Part shown: positions 36,157-47,028 of the stretch, piece by piece
Position numbering within the stretch: position 1 is the stretch's first letter
Layout: every line of letters begins with the position of its first letter
Assembly: GCA_963682055.1 (NCBI GenBank)
Contig: OY821744.1
Location: forward strand, 5,496,835-5,560,834
DNA from: Primula veris
Lineage: Eukaryota > Streptophyta > Magnoliopsida > Ericales > Primulaceae
DNA: 64,000 nucleotides
Direction: 5' to 3'
Program-made: the position numbers and the translations under genes
Notes under the pieces: model-generated
Seen by the model: only the letters and a program-made list of their open reading frames with translations
Database searches by the model: none
What the model was told of the DNA's origin: nothing

Positions 36157-36332
36157 GACCTGTTTGGTAACATATTTTTGGTCCAAATCAGATTTTAAAA
36201 ATTTGGATTTTTAAAGATTTTTAAAGATTTTTTAGCCTAAAAATATGATTTTTAAAAGCTAAAATAATCTGATTGTCACCCATCTATTTTTGAATTCAAA
36301 AATCAAATAAAAAATATGTTGTCAAACGGACC
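36157..36332. mobile_element. short TIR element (GACCTGTTTGGTAACATA ends)
   Basis: The left end GACCTGTTTGGTAACATATTTTT recurs inverted at the right end (AAAAAATATGTTGTCAAACGGACC) with three mismatches. The AT-rich interior is partly inverted too. No convincing target duplication was found. It is probably a Tourist-like or hAT MITE upstream of COQ9. Confidence 0.6.
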
Positions 36333-36525
36333 ATATATCTCACATTTGGAAATTTATTTTTGATATATGGTTACTAAATTGCGATCACCGACTACAATTT
36401 TATTATTTTATTAAACGATAATTAATTAATTTGACTAAAATTGATAATTTAGAATTCAAATTGATAGAACTTAAAAGACGGGTATAAAATTAAATACTAC
36501 AAAAGATTCATATTATTGAAATTGT

Positions 36526-36600
36526 AAAAGGGGAAAAAATACTAACCGCGTGGCGGAGTGGACGTGACCTTGCCCCTCCTCTTATCCATCTCTGTGTTAT
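36526..36600 (-). pseudogene. duplicate of the COQ9 exon 1/intron 1 junction
   Basis: This block (AAAAGGGGAAAAAATACTAACCGCGTGGCGGAGTGG and then TTATCCATCTCTGTG, in pieces) aligns with 35728-35810, the end of COQ9 exon 1 with its donor and intron start. It has several substitutions and a gap. It lies about 530 bp upstream of the COQ9 start codon in the same orientation. No other COQ9 exons are near it, so it is a degenerate partial duplication. Confidence 0.65.
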
Positions 36601-36929
36601 TTAATGATTTTAAATAATTTTATTTAAAATTTAAAGAAAAAATATGAACGTAAAATAAATCACAAAAGAAAACTTTTTTTACTTAAAATGTAAGCTTGTA
36701 AGTCGGTAGGTTTATATTTGATATACGCTCAAGTCTATATATTCCAAAAAATTAAGATGAAAATTTTTATAAACAAAAGAAAACAAAATAAACATTTATT
36801 TAGTGACACACTGACATTCCAAAAATGAAAAAAATAGACTTAAATACGGACGGAGTGAGTATCTATGTTGAGCTATTATATGAGTATTTTTAATTACTGG
36901 TTTATAATATAAACTTAAAAAAAATGTCT

Positions 36930-37030
36930 GATTGTAACGACCCGGTATTCCGACCAAACTGTCATCATCTGCTTACTACCACCAATACTGTCCGATTTGA
37001 CCCGATTTCGTCCTCGATTTTTGGACCGTA
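36930..37030. mobile_element. possible LTR start fragment
   Basis: TGTAACGACCCGGTATTCCGACC resembles the 5' end of plant LTRs that begin TGTAAC(G/A)(C/A)CCC. No 3' LTR end, second copy or internal region could be identified. A similar TGTTACACCCACGATTTCG stretch is at about 38977. Confidence 0.25.
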
Positions 37031-38249
37031 CGACTTTAAAATGTATTAGTGATAGTAAGGAGAGTTTACATATCATATATATATTTACATATTTAGACGA
37101 TCTGAGACAATACTTTCTCTTTAGATCGGCGTTTTCCTATTAAAATCCCCGTTTTTAAATAAAGTATTTTAAAAAATTCGAGAGAATTTAACTTTTACGT
37201 TGTATGAGTAAATTTGTCCTTCCTGAAAAAAGTAGTCATAAAATATGAAGATGGTTACCCAACAAAAAACTTAATAAAAGTTTTAAGTACTCAATAATAT
37301 TTTCTCTCTCACTATATGCTTTTTTTACAAGTAATCAGCTTAAATCCTTGAAGTATCTATGGAATATTTCTGGGATATCAGCCAATTTGAAAAGGTAAAC
37401 AAGAGGCTATCAGAGCCCAACTTGAATGAATATCTTAATACGTGACAAAAAAAATCAGTTAATAGTTGTATAAGAAAAAAACATGTAATTTCTTCAGTTA
37501 TAATGAGATAATGTTAACGTTTAATGGAAGTAACGCTGCTTTAGTAACTATGCCTAACCAGCTACGGTCTATTATTTTGTCAGATTATTTAGTTTAAAAG
37601 TTGTTTCTTATCAAAAAAAAAATGAGATAAAGTTTCCCTAAATTTAATTTACCAGTAATAATGTGATTTTTTGCCTGTTTAGTCTGGGATATCTAAGCAA
37701 GGCACTCCCATATTGTTATATTGAAAATTATTTGGCAAATACTTAAATTGATCAAGTTTCAAGATCACTTGACAATGACCAAAATGGAGAAAAAAACAGT
37801 TGAAGTAATTTGATTGCTGGCTTGTGTCGCAAGATCATAACGAACGGAGACCCTCCTAAGTGAACACGACAACTTTCGGAATAGGGTGCCGTTACCATAA
37901 TTATTTGCTCATTTTTACGAAACTGAATGAAAACTGTACAAAAGAATAAACTATTAATTATGAGTAACAACAACACTCTACCAAAAAGTGAGAAGAAAAT
38001 AATAATGATTAATGCATATAAAGTCTTTTTCTCAAAATCCCTTCTCTAATTCGTCGGAATGTTAGCCTTCCGTGCTTGTCCTCGCCTTTGACCCTTTTCT
38101 TGTTCTCAATCCTTGTTTAACAAACAAGAACCCGATATAGAATTGACCTGTTATGATCATTTGAAACCCAAATCGGAACCAAAATTATACGTTTTCGATA
38201 CCAATTTGTACCCAAATCCTTCCTACGAAGGCCGCGTTTTGATCTAATC
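37031..38249. other. spacer and PRK 3' region
   Basis: AT-rich sequence with the probable 3'UTR of the minus-strand kinase gene at its right side. No further feature is seen. Confidence 0.5.
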
Positions 38250-41200
38250 TTATACTTGTATCTCTTCTATTCTTCTAACGGCCTCTCTCACATCAATTCG
38301 TTCGTCAAGATTACTCTCGGTACACTCAGCTCCAATACGGAGAAGCTTCAACATTTCCCCAACCGAATAATCACTCGAGTTCCCTGTTATCTCTGGGTCG
38401 ATCAATTCCATTTCTCTATTTTCAGAAATAGCTGATTGGACCCACTGCACAATGTCTATCCCGCCCTTCTGGTTGTTGAGATACTGCGATGGGTATTTTC
38501 GCGTAAGAATTTCAAGAATAACTATACCTGTTCAGAAAAAGTTATAAATGGTTAAAAATGTTGCAACTATAATTAGCTCGAGCTTTTAGTAAACCTGGTA
38601 ACTTAACATGGTATCATAGCACATAACCTTAGCCATGGGTCCCGAGTATTGTACTATTAAAAACACACGTAAAAATAAGAATTGAACTATGTGCAAGGCC
38701 TCCACAGAACTGGGCTGTGATAAAACGAGTCACGGGAGTAGCGGATAATATATATAAATGAATTAAAATGGTGAACTATTGTCGAGATATGGATAAAAAG
38801 ATATGCATTTTGGAACTTGATAAATGTTTATAACCACCACAGATATTGAGTATAGAGTAAGGGCATGCTTGGGTGCAGCTTGGAAGAAAATAAGCTGGCT
38901 TTTATGAAGCTGAAAAGAAGTTTGGGTTACTTATAGCTTTTCCAGGCTAAAAGACTGCAAATCATGTTTCTTAAGTGTTACACCCACGATTTCGTCAATT
39001 TAAGTCATCTAGAAAACAGGACATGGAAAGCATTGAACGCCGGAACTTGGAGAAAATGTCAAAGAAAATATAAATGATCAAAATAATTTTAATATTTTGC
39101 TAAATTATCAAGTACCTAGGCAGAAAACATCGCTCTTAGGGGACACTTGTTGGTAGAAAGTAGCTTCGGGGGATTTAAAAGCGAACAAAGAGTTTACCAC
39201 TGGAGTGGTGTTGATTAGAGGGTACAACGCGTAGTCAGATAGTAAGGGGTCGTAGTTTGAGTCCAAAAGGATGTTTGTGGATTTTAAATTCCCATGAGGG
39301 AGTTCGTAGGATGGAAGTTCTGAGTGAAGATATTCGAGCCCACGAGCTATTCCTTTTATGATTTTTAGACGTACGGACCAGGTTAGCTCTGCATGAGAAA
39401 TCCCTCGATCACCTGGAGAAAATGTAGAAACTTCCGTTTACTACTCGAGTAGAAATTTAGTAACATAATAAAGATAAAGTAGGGAACCTTGATAGACAAA
39501 AAGGATGGAGAAAATTGTGGTTGCAATCAACTTGATTTAGGGACCTTATCATGATACTAAGGCTTCGTTTAGTTAACTAGCTTTTTCCAAAACCAAGTAA
39601 AAGGTGGATGAATTTTGCCTAAACTTCTATTCTTTGCAAGTTAAACAAGTATATAGCTAGATAAAATTAGCTTTAATGTTTCTATCTTTCAGGCTTAGTA
39701 GCAGATGCTACCAAATGTGAGGCTTTCTTGGTTGCAGGTTTTAAAGAAAAACTACGTCTATCCCGCTTAAAGACCCTAGGCAATTAAGGCCCCAAAACCA
39801 GAAAGTCCGGTTTTTAGATAATCAACCCCATTTTTGGCAAATACAAAAAGCATGAGCCTGAAAGCTGCAACCAAACAAGGCCCGGAAGCTAGAAAATCAA
39901 ATTAGTTATAACTAAACAAGTCTTTGATAGATAAGCATGAACGACTAAAACATGGGTTCATTATTATGTAAGGAAAACTGCAAGCTGCCTGCTGCAACAA
40001 ACTCATCCACCACCAACTTCTTTAAGGTTTGCTTGGTTTTTGTTGAAGTAAATAAGCTAGATTTGTAAGGTTGGAGATTAGAGCTACCGTGTTCGAGAAC
40101 AATTCTGCTAGTTTTTCAAACAAATGTACCAGTAAATCCTACTCGTTAAGCTGGTCAACTAAATCCAGTCCATTTTTTAAGCTAAGAAACATGATAAAAA
40201 CCCTATCAAATTGCAGTCCATATTATAAGCAAAGCCACAGAAAAAGAGCTTAAAAAGTACTTGAACAAATAGGGTGTCTTCCATCCAAACAAGCCCTTGA
40301 TTAATAAGTAAGACCAGTGAATTACCATGCAAGACAAATAACAAGCTTCCCTTAGGAACAAATTCACAAACCAAGAGCTTCTCTTCTTTCCTATAATGAT
40401 AAGCCAAAGGTGTCAACACATTCTGGTGACTCAGTCTCCCTAGCCTCCTAATCTCTGCATCAAATGTGTCTCGGCTCATCTTGTTCATCTCTTTCATCCT
40501 TTTCACCACCACCGCTACTCCGTCTCCCATCACAGCCTTGTAAGCAGACCCTAAACCACCGCTTCCCAACATTTCCGCAGCGGCTTTCATCAGATCCGCA
40601 AGACCGAAATAGCCCTTGTTATTAGAAAATACAAGGAATGAGGAAAAACAAGTAATATGATAATCAGAAATTGTTCTATTTTGTAATTAGTTTGGAGGGG
40701 AAATTATTATTTACTGCATGCTTAGGTACATTATTCATCATGATTTATATTTTTACAATGTTTAACAACGGTTTTCTATTAAACAGTCCAACTCTTTCTT
40801 TATTTACGGGTTTTAAGCTTGTGGTTAGTAGTACTTTTTGACAACACCCAATTGTGCCCAACTTAAAGCTTAAAAAACAAATAACATCTGCTTCTAAGTT
40901 GTACCCAAGTAACCCCTTATTATAGGAACCAACCAACTGCACTAAAAAGCTCTTGTTTTCTGGGTTTCTCCCACAAAAAGATGGGATGTTTAAGCTGGAT
41001 CAGTGTTACTTTTTCTTAAATATCAAAATATACAGCTTATTTTCTTAAAATCTGTAACCAAGCAAGGACAAATTCGGGTAAGTTATGCTTTTTAGCCTAA
41101 AAACATAGGAGTCTTAAAGCAAATTACATAACTATCCACTTCATTCGAACCTATATTACTTTCCTTAAAATTTTCAATTAAGAGCTTATTTGGGCACAAC

Positions 41201-42512
41201 TTATACGACAACTTCTCTCCTTTTAAGCTACAAGTTAAGTAACATTGGCTATACTGTATGATATATCCTAGCGTTGCTAAATAAGTCTTCTAACTTGATA
41301 CATTCTGAATCATGAGGCCTTGTCTGGCTGCAGCTTTTAATGTCGGGATTTTTGTAATTATTCTTAAAAGCTGGAGGGTTTTTGGTTGACTAGGTCAAAA
41401 GTCTAGATTTTCTTTTTTTCACCCTAAAAAGCTAAAAAACATTTTCAAACTCTAAAAATCCACTAAATTTGCTTAAAAGCTTCAACCCAAACTAATATGA
41501 AAAGAAAATTTTCTAGATTGTTATATTTCCAAGTTAATTTAAATACCTTGTGGTCATTCACCACGACCAGGTCGCTTGGCCCAGCCTTGCCTCGACCCGA
41601 CCCTCTCTGGCTCGATCCACTCTTCTGGCGCAGTCTGCTGGGGTCCATGCTTTTCTGATTAATACTCGGGATCCGAGCCTCAGTTGCCTCGTTAAAACTA
41701 TCCTTCCGGAGCATGGAAAATCTCTCCTCTTTTCTCCTCGAACGGAGATAAAAGGCTACAATTATAGTGAGAATAATAATTCCAACCACTACCCAAACAG
41801 TAGCTGACCTACTTGGCGTCGTTTGTGTACAAACCGTATTTAGCAGGTTTCCACATAGTCTTGGATTATCTTGAAAAGAACGTACACCAAATCTAGACAT
41901 TTGTTCCGGGATTGTCCCTTCAAGTTTATTGTTCGAGAGATCGAACGAATTTAAAGATTTCTGGGAAATATCGGGAATGTTCCCACTAAATTCGTTCTGT
42001 TCTAGGTGCAGTTCGATTAAATGCGTGAGTTTTCCGAGGGATTCCGGTATGTTTCCTGAAAAATGGTTGGCGGATAGCCAAACCCTTTTCAGCATTTCCA
42101 TTTCCAAGAAAAAATCCGAAGGTATTTCGCCAGAAAAGTGATTGAAAGACAAGAATAACGCTCTAATAGAGCCGAGACGGTTAAACTCAGGTATTGGACC
42201 GGAAAATGAGTTATTGAAGAAACTTACAGTTCTCAATCTCGGCAAATTTAATAACGCGTCTATATCGATTTTTCCGGATAACCCCATGTTTGAAAGATGA
42301 ACCCCGGTTAATATCCCTTTATCGCACATTATTCCTTCCCATAACGATGTTTTCTCATTACAAGGAGGAGTGTTAGGTACCCAAGATTCAAGGGCTTTTG
42401 TGTTCGTTAGGGATTTTTTGAACTTGAGAAGGACCTCGGAGTCGTTAATGGAGAGGGAAAAAGATGAGAGAGAGAGGAGGATGGAGAGGACGATGATCGG
42501 AGCAGCCAACAT
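38250..42512 (-). CDS. PRK: pollen receptor-like kinase (PRK) type LRR pseudokinase
   Basis: Four exons in transcript order: 42512-41547, 40614-40326, 39412-39116 and 38527-38250. Phases fit and give 609 aa, close to the usual PRK length. In order: signal peptide (1-22), N-cap with WEGIMCDKG, about five or six LRRs, the CGN-type C-cap, a transmembrane helix (about 235-255), a Ser/Arg-rich juxtamembrane part ending VVVNDHK, then GYFGLADLMKAAAEMLGSGG and a kinase fold. The catalytic loop reads HGNLKSTN instead of HRDLKxxN, and the DFG site reads SDYA, so catalysis is unlikely. PRKs act at the pollen-tube membrane, perceiving LURE/LAT52-type peptides and recruiting RopGEFs. Expression in pollen is inferred from the family. 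The introns are full of short TIR-like repeats. Confidence 0.9.
39555..39890. repeat. dispersed TIR-like repeat copy in PRK intron 2
   Basis: AAGGCTTCGTTTAGTTAACTAGCTTTT at the left and, inverted, GGGCCTTGTTTGGTTGCAGCTTTC at the right bound this block. The same ends occur many times in the window. The type (Tourist-like or hAT) is not settled. Confidence 0.45.
41326..41495. repeat. dispersed TIR-like repeat copy in PRK intron 1
   Basis: It starts AGGCCTTGTCTGGCTGCAGCTTTT and ends with AAGCTTCAACCCAAAC, an inverted relative of that end. About 170 bp, noncoding. Confidence 0.45.
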
Positions 42513-43499
42513 GTCTTGCTTAAGCTAGAAATTTGGAGTTGCTTAAGAGAGAGCAAATACATGCCGCTGCCAAATGAGATTATATTTCCTAAATCTATGT
42601 TTTTTGTTTATTCTAGTTTTCAAAATTTTAAAGTTGTGAAAGAATGTTGGTGGTTGTAGCAAGTCCATTTCTTAAAAATCTCTAAATATAGACAGTGATA
42701 ACTGAAAAGATTAGTTTGTAAGCATTGGTTGACCTTGTTTCCTGAAAATATGGCAATTCTTGATGGTTTCAAGAATATAGATATGTTAGTTTCTGAGATA
42801 TTATCAGGTGCAATTACCGTGCCAAGTCGTAGTGAACACGTGTCTTGACATTTATAGATAGATAGATATGCACACACATGACAAATACAGTAGTCTGACG
42901 GTTACACGACAATGAGGGGATGAGGCAACCCTACCATCACAAAGCGGCATCCTGTCCGGGATTGTTTGGTTGCAGCTTCTGATCCCGTAACTATTTAGTT
43001 TTGAGCTAATAAGGATAGAAGTTCAATTGCCATATATGCCCAGTACTTTTATCAGCCTAAAATAAACTAACTAATTTTAATTCAGAAAAAAAGAAGAAGC
43101 AAACAAACCTTAATTAATCAACCCGGAACACATGTAGTTCTTGCTTATCCGATAGTCTTCCTAACCCACTATGAGATTCTCGATTTTGGTTGATAAGAAT
43201 AATAAAAAGGTAACAAATTTAACGCAAGTACAATGTAAACAATGGTAAAAAGAATCTCATTGTCCTGCCTTTGATTCTCAGTATATACATTTAATTTTGC
43301 CCATAAAAGAAAGTGGTCTAAATATTTTGTTTCTTGGTCAATAATCTCCTCTGGCTATACTTATCTTTCATGCTGTTGCAGCTCAATCATTGTGATCCGA
43401 AAGCCTACAAAATATAGAACACTTTTAGTATTTTAGATAGTATTAATTTTATTTTTTTGAAAGGGAGATAGTATTAACTTAATATCAGGCTTTGCAATA
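42513..43499. other. spacer between two minus-strand genes
   Basis: Promoter side of the PRK gene and 3' side of LHCA5. Contains one GATTGTTTGGTTGCAGCTTCTG copy of the dispersed repeat (about 42961). No further gene is seen. Confidence 0.5.
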
Positions 43500-45353
43500 T
43501 TATGCAAATGCACCGGAAATACAAAAAAAATAAAAATGTACCGAAAATATGTTGCAGTGACCAGGGTCAGCAAGGTGAGCCGCCAAGTTCTCTAATGGGC
43601 TTTGCCCCGTATACACAGCTTGAAAACAAAAACCAACAAACGCCAACATAGCGAGCCTACCATTCTTAATCTCCTTAGTCCTCAAAACCATAACAGGCTC
43701 AGGCGACCCTCTCCCCCACATTAACGGGTCGAACCAAAGCCCACCAGGGTAACCCACATCGGGCTCTGGATTTTTTCTATTTGGCAACTTAGGCTCGATA
43801 CTAACACTGCCAGGGTTGAGCAGATCGGCCCATCTTCGGCCCTCGACCCAGCCCATTAAGGCAAGTTGGACGACGAATAGTGTAGTGGGATCCGTGAAGT
43901 ACTGGATCTCTCCAGCTTTGTACCAAGAGAAGTTTTGAATAAAACCGAGGGTTTTGAGCCATTCAGGGATTAGGATTCCAGCGACTGCCAGCATGGCCCA
44001 TCTAGCGTGCATCAACTCTGCCTGTGCGAACCATTTGAGTAGCTCCGGATCGGATCCTATAAACATTTTTTCTTTTGTATTTGTTCAATTGTAATGTAAA
44101 AATGCCGGATTATAAAATGAAGCTTACTGCTTATTATTTTGTTGAATAAGTATTTTCAAGAACATTACTCCATGGACTCCATGCTACATTACTGGTGCCT
44201 ACTTATCGTTTCTTATCGATAATTTGAAATAACGTTGATCTTTATCTAACTTTATCTAATGTAGTGAAAAGTTACTTTAACAAGCAGGTCTCAATTGATG
44301 ACATGCTAGCGCAATATACGTGCAGTGCACAGAGATCGTCATGTACGGTGAGGGAACTAGGTGAAATCGATGATACTAAATAACAACCTGTCAACCTCCC
44401 ATTATATAAAAAGAATCCGTATTATCTATACTATAAATTAAAGAATAATAATGCAGCGGACTGTTATAAATGTAAGTAATTGTAGCAACTGCAGTCTACA
44501 GAATATTTGCTTACCAAGTCCAAGTGGATCAAAACCAAAGTCTCCTGGGAGGCTGCAAGAGGAAAAATGTAACAAGAGGATAGATAAATAGATTAACCTT
44601 GCAGAAAATGGGGGAAAAGCGAATTGCCAGTGCTATCTCGTTAAATACTTGTCATATCAGTACAAGTGGTAAATGTTACTAATATATATGACGGCGGCCT
44701 CAACTACTGTGGTTCAACGGTCACTTTTACCAACATTTTCCTTAACAATTTACTAATTTACGTAATTTTTAGATGTTTTGAAAACGATGTCTTTATACCT
44801 GCCGTCTAGCCACTCAGGGGGTGAACTGCCAGGGAACCACAATGGCCTATTCGGAGAGAGTGGCACACATACACTCGACACTCCCTTTGATGCTTTTGTG
44901 CTTGTTTTGGTACCTAAACCTCTTCCAATATTTCCTGGTACTTTTCCTCCTATATCCCTGTAACCAAATGGACATGTAAACTTCAGCAAAAATAGAAATG
45001 GAACTGAATTCACATAATTATACTTAAACTCGACTTGTTTAGTTGCACATATTTTTTCTATTTTTGCGTGTAAAACGTAATGCCTTGGTTAGTAGTTTAA
45101 GCTAGTGTTGAGCTTTTTGATATTCTGGATGAAAACATATGTGCTTAATCTGAATGAATCTAGGTTCTTGCTCTTACTTACTACTATAAGCCAACTTATT
45201 AATTTACTCCTAGTTATTTTCTTAAAGAGTTGTATGCAATCAAGGTTATGAATTGCATAATCATCTGTTACAAGAAAATAAAAAGTAATATTGGAAGATA
45301 GTTGACCTTGTTGGGAGACTTGATAATGCAGATGAGGTAATGGCAAGTGCCAT
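43500..45353 (-). CDS. LHCA5: photosystem I chlorophyll a/b-binding protein, LHCA5-like
   Basis: Four exons in transcript order: 45353-45307, 44957-44799, 44552-44515 and 44056-43500. Phases fit and give 266 aa. The N-terminus ([16 protein letters not shown]) looks like a chloroplast transit peptide. The LHC pattern follows: [29 protein letters not shown], helix 1 with [15 protein letters not shown], helix 2 in the [18 protein letters not shown] region, and helix 3 with [34 protein letters not shown] before helix 3 is characteristic of LHCA5 among the Lhca proteins as I know them. LHCA5 is a minor PSI antenna that links NDH to photosystem I in the thylakoid. The last about 13 residues after HCNIFS are hydrophobic and unlike the usual short end. 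Confidence 0.9.
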
Positions 45354-45707
45354 GAGTAAATGTTGCAACTATTTTGCTAACAATAATTTTTAGTCACTGG
45401 TGTGGCTATTTCTTGACTTGCAGAGAGCTTATCTAGAACAAGAAGAGAATCATAAATTGAGAATTGAGAATTGAAATGGGCCAATGGTTTCTGTTATAGA
45501 TACGTGTAGGGATGAGAATTGGATTAGGATTTTTGACAAAAATAATTCCCATATTTGCCCAAAATTACACCGGAATCAGTAAATACAAATACAAATTTGC
45601 TAAACTTGGCACATGATCATCTTTGAAATTTCAAAAACACTCCCACTTTCACTGTTGCACTAGTAGAAAAATGACACCTCATATAGTGGATATATTCTGG
45701 ATAATTA
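45354..45707. other. LHCA5 upstream region with a possible CACTA end
   Basis: At 45658 the sequence CACTAGTAGAAAAATGAC resembles a CACTA (En/Spm) terminal repeat, but no inverted partner was found. The rest is the unremarkable upstream region of LHCA5. Confidence 0.3.
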
Positions 45708-46099
45708 TAGGGGCCTAACCGAGATAATTTTTTGAGTAGACCGTGGTGTAGAAAATATATCGAATAAAAGATTTAATAAATATGGTCTAATAAAAAAATG
45801 AAGATTTTTTTTATGTTTAACATAGCATAAAATAAATATAAAGTTAAAACAAAAAGTATTGGGCAATAAAATATATTTTTTTTAGTAATCTTGTTTGTTT
45901 GGAAAAATAAATCTAACCTTAAATCTAACCTTCCACTGTGTTAAATCTAATTTTACCACTACACTAACAGTTATTCTATTTAATTAAGGGGACCATCAAT
46001 GTATATATCTTAGAAAAATTTAAATTACACATATAAAATAAAAAATAAAAATGAAAATCGTCGCGGGGTAACCACGGCCACCTCCCTGAGTCCGCCCCT
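45708..46099. mobile_element. hAT-like MITE with 8-bp TSD (GATAATTA)
   Basis: The element starts TAGGGGCC and ends TCCGCCCCT, so the outer ends AGGGGC are inverted. GATAATTA flanks both sides (45700-45707 and 46100-46107). The right arm, read inverted, gives AGGGGCGGACTCAGGGAGG and a GTGGCC region, which is a common plant hAT end. One extra T at the left end means the exact border could differ by a base. It encodes no protein. Confidence 0.75.
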
Positions 46100-46107
46100 G
46101 ATAATTA

Positions 46108-47028
46108 ACCCGGACATAAATCATTATTTTCTCAATAAAGAAGATAAATGTTTGTATTGGTTTGATTTCTTTCTTTGTTATTATAAATTGTTCCTTTCAA
46201 TTACTCAGGCACATTGTTCTAAAAAAGCGGTAGTCAAGGTCTATATGTCTAGATGATTAAACGGGATTAGATGCATTTGACAATAATTACGCGAAATCAG
46301 ACAATATCAGATGAAGGGATGAAACTAGGAAATTTGAGTGGAAGGGGCTTATATTTTGATATGATACTTTTTAGTAGCTATAATTGTGTAACACCATATT
46401 TTGAAGAAAAAAAAAAGGTTTGTTCAAATGGGTGCGGATGCACAACGGCCCACAACTGTGTATTAAGCGAAAATTGGGTCTTGCCTCTAATTACACCTAA
46501 TCCGCTTAATCATTGTTAATATGTTAGTATTTATAGGCTCCGTCAATCGGTTAGGCTCAGTCTAACTTCCGAATAGTCTCGACTTTTAAAACAAGTAAAA
46601 TTGGTACCAGTCTAGTGTCTCTGTCTGGTTCATAACAAGATGTCAAAAACTACTTATACGAAATTCTGGTAAAATTGCAAACTTATATGCCTTATACGAA
46701 ACAACGCGCAACTTTGATCGGATTTAAACATGTAACTAAATTACCGAAATAATTTTTAAATTTTTTAACCATATAATTTAACATTTAAACTATTTAAAAA
46801 AAAATTAAAATTTTTCGTTTCCATAATTTAATTGCTAAACCGATCGAGTTAGGCAGGTTATAAATTTCAATCTCCCTGTTCTTTCCTTTCAACTCACTCC
46901 AAACACGACCAATATTGACTCTGACCCCCCACTCTCTCTTTCTCACCTAACTCCACCCCTTTTTAATCTCCAAAATTCAATCAGACCCCTCACATTCTAA
47001 TTTGTTTCACTTTCCCCCCTCCCAAAAA
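46108..47028. other. upstream region of the polygalacturonase-like gene
   Basis: Contains a degenerate Stowaway-family copy (about 46675-46865: ACGAAACAACGCGCAACTTTGA and inverted remnants) and then a C/T-rich stretch (about 46900-47028) that would suit a 5' leader. No other gene is seen. Confidence 0.45.

Noticed and set aside
41550..42141. Plus-strand frames over the PRK first exon
   Set aside because: Antisense shadows; the minus strand has the LRR protein.
45658..45680. Complete CACTA transposon
   Set aside because: Only one end-like sequence was found; no inverted partner or TSD.
47002..47028. Upstream start for the polygalacturonase-like gene
   Set aside because: The codon at 47002 is TTG; the ATG at 47029 is used.
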